Source: Siphonodentalium dalli | Lineage: Eukaryota; Mollusca; Scaphopoda; Gadilida; Siphonodentaliidae | Length of the DNA: 64,000 bases | Assembly (NCBI GenBank): GCA_032622095.1 | Contig: CP136063.1 | Span: 185,295,956-185,359,955, forward strand | Reading direction: 5' to 3' | The notes under the pieces: generated by a model | What the model was told of the DNA's origin: nothing | Databases searched by the model: none | Seen by the model: only the letters and a program-made list of their open reading frames with translations | Program-made: the position numbers and the translations under genes | Shown here: in pieces, positions 33,535 to 45,756 of the stretch | Layout of the letters: each line of letters begins with the position of its first letter | Numbering within the stretch: position 1 is the stretch's first letter

Positions 33535-35215
33535 TATTATATGGTGCCCACAATGTACCCCCCCCCCCTACGCACCCACCCCGATCTAAAAATGCCGTCA
33601 TCCAGAGGGATTCAAATAGGGCACCAATGTAATTTCTCGGGCCCTTAACCGATTTAGGTCAAATAAAGGATGCTATAGTTTGCACCAAATCACTCTTTCC
33701 AAACACCCCACCCTCATCCAAAAAATGGCCGCCGTCCAGATGAGTTCATATAGGGTACCCCTGTCATTTCTCGGCCTCGACCGATTTAGGTCAAACAAAG
33801 GGCGTTGTATAGTGGCTCCCAAGCCAATCTAAATATTTACCTCATTCAACCCCCGATTCAAAATGGCCGCTGTCCAGAAGAGTTCAAATATGGCACCCAT
33901 GCCATTTCTCGGCCCCTTGACCAATCTAGGTCAAACAAAGTGTATTGTATGGTGACCCCATAGCGGTGTTGTAGGATGACTCACAAGCCTATCTAAATAT
34001 GCACCTACCTGATCTAAAATGGACGCCCTCAAATAGGTAGGGGTTCAAATAGGTAGGCCTACTCATGCATCGGTCCTTTGACCGGTATATGTCAAACAAA
34101 GGGTGTTGTAAAGTGGCCGCCTAGCCGATCTTAATATTCACACCACACCGATCCAAAATGGACGCCACCCGGATGGGTTCAAATATGGCATAGGTCCCTT
34201 GGCAGATTTATGTCAAATAAATAGCGTCTAGGGTGTCCTACAATCAAATCTTTGAAGTTTGCACACACCCCAACCTGGTCCAAAATGGCCGCCACACAGA
34301 GGGGTTCAAATAGGGTACATATATATGCAATTTCTCGTCCTCTTGGTCGATTTAGATCAAACAAATGGCGTTGTATGATGGCCCCGGCCAATTTAAATAT
34401 TCACCCCATTCATCCCTTCCAGATTCAAAGAATCAAGAGGAGTTCAAATACGGCTCCCATGGCCATTTACCCGATTTAGTTCAAATAAAGGATGTTGCGT
34501 ATGGCCCCAATCCAATCTAAATATTCACCTCGTTCACCCGACCCCAGTCTAAAATGGCCGCTGTCCAGATGGGTTCAAATTGGGCACCATGTCAACCCTA
34601 GACCCTTAATCGATTTAGGTTTCATAAACCTATATCCAATAATAGGTTTTGTGTGGTCCTCTTTCTAATTAACCCGACGAACCCACTTCCATCTAAAATG
34701 GCCGCCATCCAATGGATATCAGATAGGGCACTCGTGCCATTTTTTTCGTTTAATGTCAAACAAATGGTGTTTTAGGATGACCCCTATCCGATCTAAATAT
34801 TCACCCATGCATCCTGATCCAAAAATGGCCGCCGTCCAGTGGGGTTCAAATAGGCCACTCGCGCAATTTATTGGCCGATTTAGGTTAAACAAAGGGTGTA
34901 ATTGTAGGGTGGCCCTAAGCCGATCTAAATATTCACCACACCACGATCCAAAATGGCCGCCACCCAGAGGGTTTCAAATGGGGCATATATGCCGTTTATC
35001 GGCCCTTGACCGGTTTAGGTCAAATAAAGGGCATTGTTATGAGTTCCCTTCAATGAACTCGTCATACATCCCACACACCCCATCCCGATCCAAAATGTCC
35101 GCCGTCCAGAGGGGTTTGAATAGGGTGCCCATGCCATTTCTCGGCCCCTTGACCGATTTATGTCAAACAAAGTGTGTTGTATGATGATCCACTTGTAGAC
35201 CCAAATACAAGTGGG
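33535..35215 (+). repeat. Tandem array, about 120-140 bp unit
   Basis: About twelve diverged units share CCAAAATGGCCGCC, GTCCAGAGGGGTTCAAATAG, TTTCTCGGCCCCTTGACCGA, TTTAGGTCAAACAAAGGGTG and CCGATCTAAATATTCACC. Starts of the ATGGCCGCC block fall near 33,724, 33,863, 34,158, 34,284, 34,554, 34,699, 34,827 and 34,952. All are in one orientation. The array starts next to a C9 tract at 33,560. A last remnant lies at 35,400-35,480. No coding. Confidence 0.9.
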
Positions 35216-35228
35216 CGTTCCCATATAT

Positions 35229-35346
35229 GGGAAAATAATTGCGCAAATGAATTGTGCTGAAGCGCAATTGATTGCGCTGCAGTCCAATTCAATTGCGCTT
35301 CATCAATTGCACTGAAGCGCAATTGAATTGCGCTGAAACGCAATTA
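35229..35346. repeat. Cluster of AATTGCGC palindromes
   Basis: Repeated near-palindromic blocks such as TTGCACTGAAGCGCAATTGA and AATTGCGCTTCA / TGAAGCGCAATT occur about six times. The segment folds in many registers. A related design occurs at 56,240-56,405. Confidence 0.75.
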
Positions 35347-35599
35347 TTAATATATGTGAATTTGGCCTCCCATAGTTACATTGTGCCCCCTTCCGCCTCC
35401 CACAAGGAACTGTTTTCACACCCCATAACCCTATCTCAATCCAAAAATTGCCGCCATCCAGGGGTTCAAATGGGCACATATAGACTACCGTAAGCCGGAA
35501 TCTAACGAGTGAAGAAAGTCTACCAGAATCAGTTATCGGCTTGCCATAATATTTATTTGAGACGTCATGGACGCTGGGTGAGCTTGTCAACATCAGAAT

Positions 35600-35669
35600 C
35601 GGCGATTTACCAGCTCACGTGATATGGATACTTGACATGTGTAGTCACGTGATTTCTCATTCGTACAAA
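35600..35669 (+). promoter_or_regulatory. Promoter candidate with two TCACGTGA boxes
   Basis: TCACGTGA lies at 35,615-35,622 and 35,645-35,652, about 48 and 18 bp before the ATG at 35,670. TCACGTGA is the E-box core bound by USF/TFE-type bHLH-Zip factors. Two copies 30 bp apart, in a small non-repeat island and before a start codon in AAAATGG context, look like a real promoter. There is no TATA box. Confidence 0.4.
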
Positions 35670-35788
35670 ATGGCCTTTTATACGTTTACCACGCTTCACA
35701 AATTAAATTCTTGTATTTCACTTCGCATCGGACGCAAACAAACGTACTTGAAGAACCAGTCGATGTTTCAGGATCAAGAAATCGGAGT
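35670..35788 (+). CDS. Candidate first coding exon, unknown protein
   Basis: ATG in good context (AAAATGG) opens 39 codons plus two bases and ends in a strong donor (GGAGT|GTAAGTAT). The peptide starts MAFYTFTTLHKLNSCISLRI and continues GRKQTYLKNQSMFQDQEIG. A basic, acid-poor first half with hydroxylated residues could be a mitochondrial presequence; that is only an inference. Family not recognised. The next exon should start in phase 2 and was not found; repeats follow for 6 kb. A MITE sits 57 bp downstream, in the presumed intron. Confidence 0.4.
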
Positions 35789-35844
35789 GTAAGTATTTGC
35801 TGTAGTCAATAACTCAATATGACAATAACTGGGAAGTCGGTACG

Positions 35845-35935
35845 TAGTCCAACAAATTAGACGATTCGGATGTAAATTGTAAATGTCCAAATATGAAAAT
35901 ATATCTTAACCCGAATAGTCTAATTTGTTGGACTA
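35845..35935. mobile_element. Tiny MITE, TAGTCCAA ends
   Basis: TAGTCCAACAAATTAGAC and its complement end the 91-bp element. GGAAGTCGGTA occurs on both sides (35,832-35,842 and 35,936-35,946, with two extra bases on the left), a likely 9-11 bp target duplication. The first eight bases equal those of the Mutator-type MITE at 12,216. Confidence 0.7.
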
Positions 35936-36000
35936 GGAAGTCGGTAGCCGAGAGGTAGCGTATTGTTCTCTCGTGCTAGCGGACCGGGGATTGCAACTTG
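35936..36000 (+). repeat. tRNA-like SINE fragment (weak)
   Basis: GTAGCCGAGAGGTAGCG and GGACCGGGGATTGCAA resemble degenerate A and B boxes about 35 bp apart. It lacks the consensus GGTTCGA, so it is not a functional tRNA. Confidence 0.3.
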
Positions 36001-36033
36001 TGAAGTGGCGAAAAATCAATACAACTTAGTGTC

Positions 36034-36089
36034 GGCGCACACGATCTCGGCTGCCGGATAAATCGGGGACAACCGGGATCGTGTGCGCC
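36034..36089. repeat. GC hairpin
   Basis: GGCGCACACGATC and GATCGTGTGCGCC are perfect 13-bp arms around a 30-bp loop. Confidence 0.75.
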
Positions 36090-36274
36090 CACAGTTTGGG
36101 CCTGTTTTTTGTCGGATTCGATTTAATCTGACCGATCAAACTGAGTTTGATTTCACCTGGAAAATCCGGCTCGTGACAATGGCAACACGCATGTTTTGCT
36201 TGTCGCATGACCGTCACGTGGCCAAAATGTCAGAATAGTTAGTAGCAACCGCTATTCGAAAATAAATAAAGAAT

Positions 36275-39200
36275 TCTGATCAATCGACTCTTTGCATGAC
36301 TAAATCCTTTGGCATGGGCTACAGGTCGTACCTTTGGTCAGATCTTCATGTAGATGGGAACGAGTCATTTTGGGGTCATTCGGCAAAAAAACATGGCCGC
36401 CAGCAGCCATCTTGAATTTTACTCTTTGCATGACTAAATTCTTTGGCACGGTCTACAGGTCCCTCATCCCTCATCTCTTTGTAACAAACATCATATGGTA
36501 CTTTTGACTGACCTTTAGATTGGAGCCATCAAATTTTTTTGATATTTTATTGAAAAACATGGCCACCAGCAACCATCTTGGATTTTACTCTTTGTATGAC
36601 TAAATCCTTCGGCACACCCTACATGCCTGCCTCATCGGATCGTCACCAAACTTCACAGGGATCTTCAGGGTGACCTCAGATAGGAGCCGTTATTTTTATC
36701 TCAACTTACTTTGTAAGTTTGATCTATTGCCATGGGTTGTCGTGTGTGTGTCTGTCAACAATTTCCTTTTGCGCGGGCTACAGGTCGTACCTTTGGTCTG
36801 ATCTTTATGAAATTTGTCATGGATGTTAATAATGACGTTTAGATGGGAACGAGTCATTTTGGGGTCATTCCGCCAAAAACATGGCCACCAGCAGCCATCT
36901 TGGATTTTACTCTTTGCATGACTAAATCCTTTGGCGCGGGCTACAGGTGGTACCTTTGGTCTGATCTTTATGAAATTTGTCATGAATGTTGTCATTGACA
37001 TGTAGATGGGAATGAGTCATTTTGGGGTCATTCGGCCCAAAAACATGGCTGCTGGCGGCCAGCTTGGATTTCAAAATTAAATCCATTGGCGCGGGCTACA
37101 GGTCGTACTGTTCCTCTGATCATCATGAAATTTGTCATGTATGTTAATATTGACAAGTAATTTTTGGAGTCGTTTGGCCAAAAAACATGGCTGCCAGCAG
37201 CCATCTTGGATTTTGCTCTTTACATGACTAAATCCTTTGGCGCGGGCTACCGGTCATAGATTTTGTCGGATCTTCATGAAATTTGTCTGGATGTTAAAAA
37301 TTACATGTAGATGGGAACGAGTCGTTTTGGGGTCATTCGGCCAGAAAACATGGCCACCAGCAGCCATCTTGGATTTTGCTCTTTACATGACTAAATCCTT
37401 TGGCGCGGGCTACAGGTCGTAGCTTTTGTCGGATCTTCATGAAATTTGTCATGGATGTTAACAATGCCATGTAGATGGGAATGAGTGATTTTGGGTTTGT
37501 TCGGCCAAAAAAACATGGCAGCCAGCGGCCATCTTGGATTTCAGAATTCAATCCATTACCACAGTCTACAGGTCGTATCTTTTTTCGGATCATTATGAAA
37601 TTTGAAATGGATGTTAATATTGACATATAGTTGGTATTGAGTTATGATGGGGTCAAAAAAACATGGCCGCCAGCAGCCATTTTGGATTTTACTCTTTGTA
37701 TGACTAAATCCTTTAGCACGGGCTACAGGTCGTACCTTTGGTCTGATCATCATGAAATTTGTCATGAATGTTAACATTGACATGTAGATGGGAACGAGTA
37801 ATTTTGGGGTCATTCGGCCCAAAAACATGGCCGCCAGCAGCCATTTTGGATTTTACTCTTTGTATGACTAAATCCTTTAGCACGGCCTACAGGTCGTACC
37901 TTGGGTCGGATCATCATAAAATGTATCATGGATGTTAACAACGACATGCAGATGAGAACGATTCATTTTGGGGTCATTCGGCAAAAAAACATGGCCGCCA
38001 GCAGCCATTTTGGATTTTACTCTTTGTATGACTAAATCCTTTAGCACGGGCTACAGGTCGTACCTTTAGTCTGATCATCATGAAATTTGTCATGGCTGTT
38101 AAAATTGGAATGTAAATGGGAACGAGTCATTTTCGGGTCATTCGGACAAACAACATTGCTGCCAGTGGCCATCTTGGATTTCAAAATTCAATCCATTAGC
38201 ACGGGCTACAGGTCGTACCTTTGTTCTGATCATCATGAAATTTGTCATTCATGAATGTTAACATTGACATGTAGATGGGAACGAGTAATTTTGGAGTCAT
38301 TCGGCCATAAAACATGGCTGCCAGCAGCCATCTTAGATTTACTCTTTGCATGACTAAATTCTTTGGTACGGCCTACAGGTCGTACCCTTGGTCGGATTAT
38401 CATAAAATGTCTCATAGCTATTGACATTGAAATGTAGATGGGAACGAGTCATTTTGGGTTCATTCGGGAAAAAAACATGGCCGCCAGTGGCCATCTTGGA
38501 TTTCAATATTCAATCCATTAGCACGGGCTACAGGTCGTACTGTTTGTCTGATCATCATGAAATTTGTCATGGATATTAATACTGACATGTAGATGGGAAA
38601 CGAGTAATTTTGGGGTTGTTCCGCCAAAAAACATGGCCATCGGCTGCCATCTTAGATTTTACTCTTTGCATGACTGAATTCTTTGGCATGGCCTACAGGT
38701 TGTACCTTTTGTCGGATCATCATAAATTTTTTCATGGATGTTAACAATGACATGTAGATGGGAACGAGTCATTTTGGGGTCATTCGGCAAAAAAATATGG
38801 CCGCCAGCAGCCATTTTGGATTTTACTCTTTGTATGACTAAAATAAATCCTTTAGCACGGGCTACAGGTCGTACCTTTAGTCTGATCATCATGAAATTTG
38901 TCATGGCTGTTGAAATTGGAATGTAGATGGGAGTAATTTTGGGGTCATTCGGACAAACAACATGGCCGCCAGCGGCCATCTTGGATTTCAAAATTCAATC
39001 CATTAGGACGGGCTACAGGTCGTACCTTTGGTCCGATCTTTATGAAATTTGTCATGAATGTTGACATTGTCATGTAGATGGGAACGAGTTATTTTGGGGT
39101 CATTCGGCAAAAAACATGGCCACCAGCCACCATTTTGGATTTCAAAATTCAATCCATTGGCGCGGGCTACAGGTCATACTGCTTGTCTGATCATCATGAA

Positions 39201-39475
39201 ATTTGTCAAGGATGTTAATATTGACATGTAGATGGGAACGAGTCATTTTGGGGTCATTCGGCTAAAAAAAATGGCCACCAGAAGCCATCTTGGATTTAAC
39301 TCTTTTCATGACTAAATCCTTTGGCGCGGCCTACAGGTCGTATCATTTGTCAGATCATCATGAAATTTGTACTGGATGTTAATAATGACATGTAAATGGG
39401 AACGAGTCTTTTTGGGATCATTTGGCAAAAAAACATGGCTGCCAGCGGCCATCTTAGATTTTACTCTTTGCATAA
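36275..39475 (+). repeat. Tandem array, about 160-bp unit
   Basis: About twenty units, spaced 150-170 bp, share GGGCTACAGGTCGTACCTTT, TGAAATTTGTCATGGATGTT, ACATGTAGATGGGAACGAGT, CATTTTGGGGTCATTCGGC, AACATGGCCGCCAGCAGCC and ATCTTGGATTTTACTCTTTG. A leader (TCAACTTACTTTGTAAGTTT, about 36,701) interrupts at 36,697-36,770. The array is therefore two head-to-tail elements, each a leader plus tandem core plus a tail like 39,600-39,760. A single unit lies at 2,135 and two at 44,580-44,880. Confidence 0.93.
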
Positions 39476-39991
39476 CTAGACCTTTCAACTTTCCACATTC
39501 CTAATCACTCCATTGACTTTAACACATGAAATTATTCCCTTTCCAAGTTGAGCTACAGTGTCATTGACACTTTCATTCAAACTTCATATGGTTCTTTGGT
39601 GTGACCATCATGAATTTTACGCTTTCCATGGTGAATCCTTTGGCACATCCTGCAAGCCCTTATCCGATTGTCACCAAACTTAATATAGATCTTCAGTATG
39701 ACAACCAGATCAGAGCCATAAAAAAAATTTGAAATTTGTTTTAAAAATGGCCACCGTCTTGGAATTTACTCTGGATTATTGTGTACAAGGATTATTATTG
39801 TATGATTAGTGAAGGATTATTCATAATTTTGTTTTCATTATCATTAAGGATCCTGGAACTCAAAGAGCTACATATATATATATATGGATAATAATGTGAG
39901 GGACCAGAATTTGATCAAGATATTATCCCAGAGATAGCTGAAAACTGATAAGGTATACATAATGTCTAATTGTCTATCATGATATGTGGAT
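39476..39991. other. Array tail and unassigned AT-rich stretch
   Basis: 39,600-39,760 is a diverged terminal unit of the 160-bp family (TTTACGCTTTCCATGGTGAA, CATCCTGCAAGCCC). The rest has a short (TA)n and nothing recognised. Confidence 0.5.
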
Positions 39992-40789
39992 ACAGTAATA
40001 GCCCGCCACTGGCGGCATTCATCCCATGGCTTTGTTCGAAAAAGCAATTGCAACAGGTTCCGAGACACTTGTGCTGCATTTGCACCAAATTTCGGCAATA
40101 GTCAGAAACATGACAATTTTAATTTAATTTTTTGTTTTTCAATGAGTTAATTTTTTTGTTTTTCAATGAGTTAATTGTGCTTTTTTAATTTTTTAATAGA
40201 ATTTTTTGTTTTAAAATTTTACCTGATTTTTTGTGGTTTTTCAAGGAGTTAATTGTGCCTTTTTAATTATGTTTTTCAATTTTACCTGATTTGTTTTTGT
40301 TTTTCAATGAACCCGTCCATGACACTTCCCGTATTTAGCAAGTTTGAGCTCAATCGGTTCGAGTCTATAAAGGACACACACATATATATGACACTTCCCG
40401 TAGGTAGCAAGTTTGTGCTCAATCGGCATTCCCTGGAATTTCCCAGTAAATATTTAGCAAGTTTGAGCTCAATCGGTTCGAGTCTATAAAGGACACACTC
40501 ATATATATGACACTTCCCGTAGGTAGCAAGTTTGAGCTCAATCAGCATTCCCTGGAATTTCCCAGTCACCAACGCGGCGTAATTTTGGTACATATATAGA
40601 GACCAATTGTCCATCGGCTGTCATGTGTAGTAAAGATGTCTTATAAGCCGACATTGCCGTGGGTATGCCCGTTCCTACACGCGTTTTCGATTCTATGAAG
40701 TACCCACATATATACACACATACATATATATATATAGCTATATACATATATATATATATATATACGGAAGTCTCAAATTATATAGTAGA
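39992..40789 (-). mobile_element. Helitron-like element, family A copy 2
   Basis: The minus-strand start is TCTACTATATAATTTGAGAC (5' end at 40,789, preceded by A). The 3' side has the GCCCGCCACTGGCGGC hairpin (40,001-40,016), with CTAG eroded to CTGT. The core is tandem, with a 119-bp period (TGACACTTCCCGTAGGTAGC at 40,388 and 40,507). Confidence 0.7.
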
Positions 40790-40909
40790 TTGGCAGATTC
40801 CAGTAGCTTTATAACGGTATATCTGGGGAGAAATCTGAAGCTATATTCGTGATTATCTGGGATGATTTCGGTCGGTATATACTGTAGAAACAAAGCGCGC
40901 CATCCGTGC

Positions 40910-41408
40910 TCGCAGAGAATAAATTTCGAGCGATAACGTTTGCGTAAATACGAAATTGTGAGTGTTGGTTTGTAACCGGGATTTCTGAGAAGCATTATGC
41001 CTATAACTACCCCCCCTAAACCCTGACATAAGTGTCATACATACTATAACAATGATGTTGTAAGAGCTCCAATAAATCTCCCCGCATAGGCAAGCACTCA
41101 ATGCGTATAACTCTGCAGATGCTAATAATGTTGAATGGGAAACAGACGCTCTTTATAGAGATGCGTCAAAAACAAACGCTCATTAAATAATCACTTGATT
41201 AACCCACGGTGATTTGAGATTGGAGAACGGGTGCTCTGAGCTTCTCTATACCGCGACCATGGTCGTGTCGGTGGGATTTGACACTTACATAGGAAGTTGT
41301 CGGTGGTATTTGACACTTACATAGGAAGTTTGAGCTCAATCTTTACACGCGTTTTGGATTCTATGAAGTACCCACACACATATATACAAAGTCTCAAAAT
41401 ATATAGTA
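40910..41408 (-). mobile_element. Helitron-like element, family A copy 3, partial
   Basis: The body matches 1,060-1,500 nearly base for base (AATAAATTTCGAGCGATAAC, TAAGTGTCATACATACTATA). The minus-strand 5' end (TACTATATATTTTGAGACTT) abuts the 3' CTAG of the next element. No 3' hairpin is present. Confidence 0.65.
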
Positions 41409-42174
41409 CTAGAAGGTGACCCGACTTTGTCCGGGGTTTGACCTTGAATTGTCTATTTTGAAGGCCAAGGTCAAGTGGGGTCACGATTTGACCCGTCCAA
41501 AACACTGCCCGAACAAAAGTACCCCACAAAAGTACCCGTCGAAATCCATCCGGTTTTACCCGATTTGACCTTTTAACCCAATTTGATTTCCACTCAAGTA
41601 TATAAACGCGCCTCATATACACACGCTCATTAATTATCAAGTTTCAACGTAAAGATAAATTACCATCGGTGCCCGAGATATCGCCAAGACGTCTGAAACA
41701 GTCAAATGCATCGGCCGGTTAAGCGTTAACGTGATCTAACGTTATGAACTCGAACGACGTCATAGAAGTTACCCATTGTTTTTATCCTGATGGAAGATAG
41801 TACCACTTCTTCTTGATAATTGAGGCAGATAACTAAAACGGATTCATACGCATTATATATCGTTGGAAAGAGGAAACACGAAAGATTCTCACAGTGTCAT
41901 TATTATGACTGGCATTTTATTATTCCCGCTGTTTCGAATCGATTTGTAAGCACCGAACTCAAATGAAAGTCCCGTAACACAGCGTAAAAACAGATTTGAC
42001 CTCGGCACGTGAAAAGTTGACCTCGGATCTGAATATTAATATGCCTATGCCACTTCCCGGCCGATAGTACCCTCACATACGAAGTTTCATCAAAATCGGG
42101 TCGGCCGTTTTCGAGTTCATCGCGAACACACACACACACCACACACAGACAGATCTTCCAAAATATATAATAGA
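41409..42174 (-). mobile_element. Helitron-like element, family C copy 2
   Basis: The minus strand starts TCTATTATATATTTTGGAAG (about 42,174), with (GT)n and TTTTCGAGTTC..CGGCCG blocks. It ends CTAG (41,409-41,412) with a GGACAAAGTCGGG hairpin side. Both ends match family C copy 1 (32,807-33,445). Positions 41,640-42,040 are unlike copy 1 and may be captured or divergent sequence. Confidence 0.7.
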
Positions 42175-42284
42175 TAGATAGAGTAAATCCAATGGGATGT
42201 GGAGCAATGACTTGGTGTTTTTGTAGTATCCTTTGATAATGCAGAGGAGGATGTAAGTTCACCTGCATCACACTGTTGTGTTTT

Positions 42285-43160
42285 TATGTTTACCCATACC
42301 ATAGTATGGTAAACATAATGTTGACGTCCGGATTGACCACTCGTCATTCGTCAATTATCTGATGAGAACCAAATTTGGTATGTGAGTTTCTCTATCTAAA
42401 ATACAGTTCGAGTTCGAATATGGGTTTGATCAGATTATTTTTAATGGAGTTCTGGCCCTTTGATATAGAATTCATCCATGCTTCGATAGATCAACCAGTT
42501 ATCGTCTGATAGGAACCAACTTTGGTATGTGAGTTACTCAACTCAAAATACAGATCAAGTTTGAATATGGGTTAGATCCTGTTTTTTATACCAGAGTTAT
42601 GGCCCTTTTTAACTAAGGATTGAACAGATTCGATATTTTTATGCTTATCATGTAGAACCATAGCAGCTAACACTGGTGATATCAGTTAGCACTGAGAGAG
42701 AATACTGTAGATTAACTTGTATTATTGGAAATTACAGTTATTTTTAGCCATCATATTGTCAGGGCACAGTGGAAGGTGTAATTGGACAGAGAACCATCTG
42801 TTGTTTATTGTATTTCCATACAGCTCTCTGGTTTATCAATGCAATGTTCCAGTGACATACCTGTACCTAATTTTATTGAGTTAAAATTGTTAACCATTGT
42901 CATCAATTTATGCTTTTGTATATTTTTCATGTAATAATTCTCCTATTATATCCCTTTCACTTGTATGGATTTTTGTGGTTAAATGAACCCTTAATTCACA
43001 ACATTCTTTATACTTAGCAGAAATACCTTTCATCTGATATATCTCATTTTATTGAGATGTATGTAAATTTTGTATGTGAGTTTCTCAGCCCAAAATACAG
43101 ATAGATTTCGAATTTGGGTTTGATCCATTTTTTTATATTTTAAACAGAGTTATGGCTTAT
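42285..43160 (+). repeat. Dispersed repeat E, multi-unit copy
   Basis: The leader GTTGACGTCCGGATTGACCA is followed by three units with GAACCAAATTTGGTATGTGA, CTCAGCCCAAAATACAGAT, GTTCGAATATGGGTTTGAT and AGAGTTATGGCCCTTT. The same family lies at 46,965, 49,700, 50,985, 52,130, 54,075 and 61,340. Origin unknown; structured like families F and 160. Confidence 0.75.
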
Positions 43161-44482
43161 GGATTTTCGTGTCTGAACTGAAACTAGCTGATCACTATCG
43201 CCAAGGTATGGGTTAAACATCTCACGATCGGCCTCTCGTTATAAGAAATTACTTGATTAGTAAGCATTAGTGTAGCTACATTAACTTGTGAACTGATCAT
43301 ACAGCCCTATTGTTTTACAAATTAATACAAACATTTACAACCTTATTCAAATTGATCCAAAATGTGTAGATCTATATATCACTGTTTCTGGTTATTATCC
43401 TGTGATTTTATCTTAATAATATAAATAAAACACATTATTATCCTTATTCAATAAAAAAATAATATGGTATTGGTATAAAACACGATGGTAGGTTGGCACC
43501 TGAAGGCTAACTAAATTTTTGCACGGAACAGTCCTCGTGAGTAAGCCCAGTACCCACTTTTTGAGCAAAAACATGCATGAGCCCCCGGGCTTACTGACGG
43601 GTGTATACAGACGTACATGTAGACGTGCTTATGCTTCGATCGCAACCTGTGACGCTGATCAATCGCCGCGTATATTTGTAATCTGTATCGACACTGTCTA
43701 TATTGTATACACGGTGCGTGATTGCTAGATGCGGAACTCATTTGATTACATTATGTTTAGAACTTCATATATCTAATTCAGATTATAATCATATGAATAA
43801 AATTCAATCTCAGCCACCGTTATGAGCGACAAAACATAGATTGGATTGAACAGTGAGAGACCTTAAAACAAACAGTCTATTACATTCTTAAACAGGCGTT
43901 ATCATGTGCGACGAGTTATCTGCAACACTGCTGGCAGAATTCCTATAAATTTCCTACTTTCAGTTTCTGTTTCCCGATAAATCGAGCACGTTGCACCAAG
44001 TTTCTATGCGTTGAATCTTGTTACTAGTAATAACATTTAACACTTGTAACTTTTGTCTGTTTTCTGGGACCCCCTCTGTCAAGACAGGTACTGTGAATAT
44101 GTGATGTAGGTGTTTGACCTATTGTGGTGTGAACAGTTTAACAGATAACTACCATTGGTATCGGACTACAACAATCATGTAGCTAAACGGTGAACCCATG
44201 TTCACTTGTGTCAACTCTTTATTATCTTTATTAAAGTGACTTCCATTCCATGGGGTTTGTGATACGTTGAATGAATTGTCTTCAAGTGTCTTACTATCAC
44301 TTCTTGCATCATATTCGCCATGACACAGCTAGATAGAAATGCAATGCAACATATCCAAAACCCTCCATGAGACTGAGAGTGACTCGCCAATGTCATGATT
44401 TTTCAAAACAATACAAAAGTTACAACGGATGTTTAAGGAGATTAGCATTGCTATATAGTATCTAGAGAATTTTTGCAGTTTT
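43161..44482. other. Unassigned stretch
   Basis: No gene recognised. A CTACTTTCAG acceptor-like site near 43,950-43,962 precedes a short open frame in one phase. Nothing links to it. Confidence 0.3.
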
Positions 44483-44890
44483 TTAGCTCAACTTTACTTT
44501 GTAAAGTTTGAGCTATTGCCATGGTTTGGTATCTGTCGTCCGTGGGTGTGTTTGCGTGTGTGTGTGAATGACTCATCAACAATTTCCTTTAGCATGGGCT
44601 ACAGGTCGTACCTTTGGTTTGATCATTATGAAATTTGTCATGGATTTTGACATTGACATGTAGATGGGAATAAGTCACTTTGGGTCATTCGGCAAAAATA
44701 CATGGCTGCCAGTGGTCATCATGGATTTCAAATTTCAATCCATTAGCACAGGCTACAGGTCGTACTGTTTGTCTGACCGTCATGAAATTTGTCGTGGATG
44801 TTAATATTGAAATGTAGATGGGAACGAGTCATTTTGGGGTTGTTTGGCCAAAAAATATGGCCGTCAGCAGCCATCTTGGATTTTTAGAAA
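44483..44890 (+). repeat. 160-bp family, leader plus two units
   Basis: The leader AGCTCAACTTTACTTTGTAA AGTTTGAGCT (palindromic) at 44,483-44,512 precedes a GTCGTCCGTGGGTG run and units starting near 44,597 and 44,755. It is the simplest complete-looking copy of the element making up 36.7-39.8 kb. Confidence 0.85.
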
Positions 44891-45756
44891 AATTGAGCGA
44901 ATTAGTTGGTTGGTATAATTGTAAAGTCGGAATCCTGATACGGGGCCGTCTGCAAGTGAATATGTGCTAGAGTAGATGTACAGGACGATTTAGGTAGATT
45001 GAAATGCATGAACATTGAACCAATATCCATTTGAACCCTTTCTATTTAAAGCTTATGAGATTCAAGAGTACTTTTACCAACAGTTATATGTATCAATCGC
45101 TTTTACTATAAGTGGGTAATGCAAACTAAATCCAGCCATTTATGGGACCATCTCCTGTTATACTCAACAGAATATGTGCAACAAAAGGATGAATTTGAGC
45201 CTTGGAAGAGCGCAAAATACAATGTACAATGTACAATGAACAATGTAAACAGCATGGTAATTATAATGAAAATTATTTAATGACTCGGAAATCTGTTCTC
45301 TTGTCTTGACTATCTTGGGGCTTAATAGCTTTGTGGGTGCCAAATTATTTTTTAATACCATAAAAACATTATATGTATGTAATACCTACACTATGTTATC
45401 AATACAATAATAACAAGTTATATTAAGTCGTCAGATTGCAAATCTTGTATCGTTTAGGTGTGCTCTACTTGATACATGTAAATGCTATATTAAAACTACA
45501 CCAAAGTGACATATGCTGCCATATTCCAGCAGTCCAATCATATGGTCAATGTCACTATGAACAAATTGACATCTCATTCTAAATATGGGCTCAGGTGATC
45601 ATACCTTAGCATTTTGTATGACAATTATATAAGTACATGTATTCATAATTTCTTGTTCTATTAAAATCAGGGATGATGACAACAAATGATAAAGAAAGTA
45701 ACCAGAGTTTGGTCAAGATATTATTCAAGACATGGTAGGTGAAAGCTGATAATGTA
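44891..45756. other. Unassigned stretch
   Basis: ACAATGTACAATG-type short repeats near 45,218-45,245. No gene seen. Confidence 0.35.

Noticed and set aside
33535-39475. CRISPR-like regular repeats
   Set aside because: Units are continuous, diverged 120-160 bp repeats without short direct repeats and unique spacers, in a eukaryotic context.
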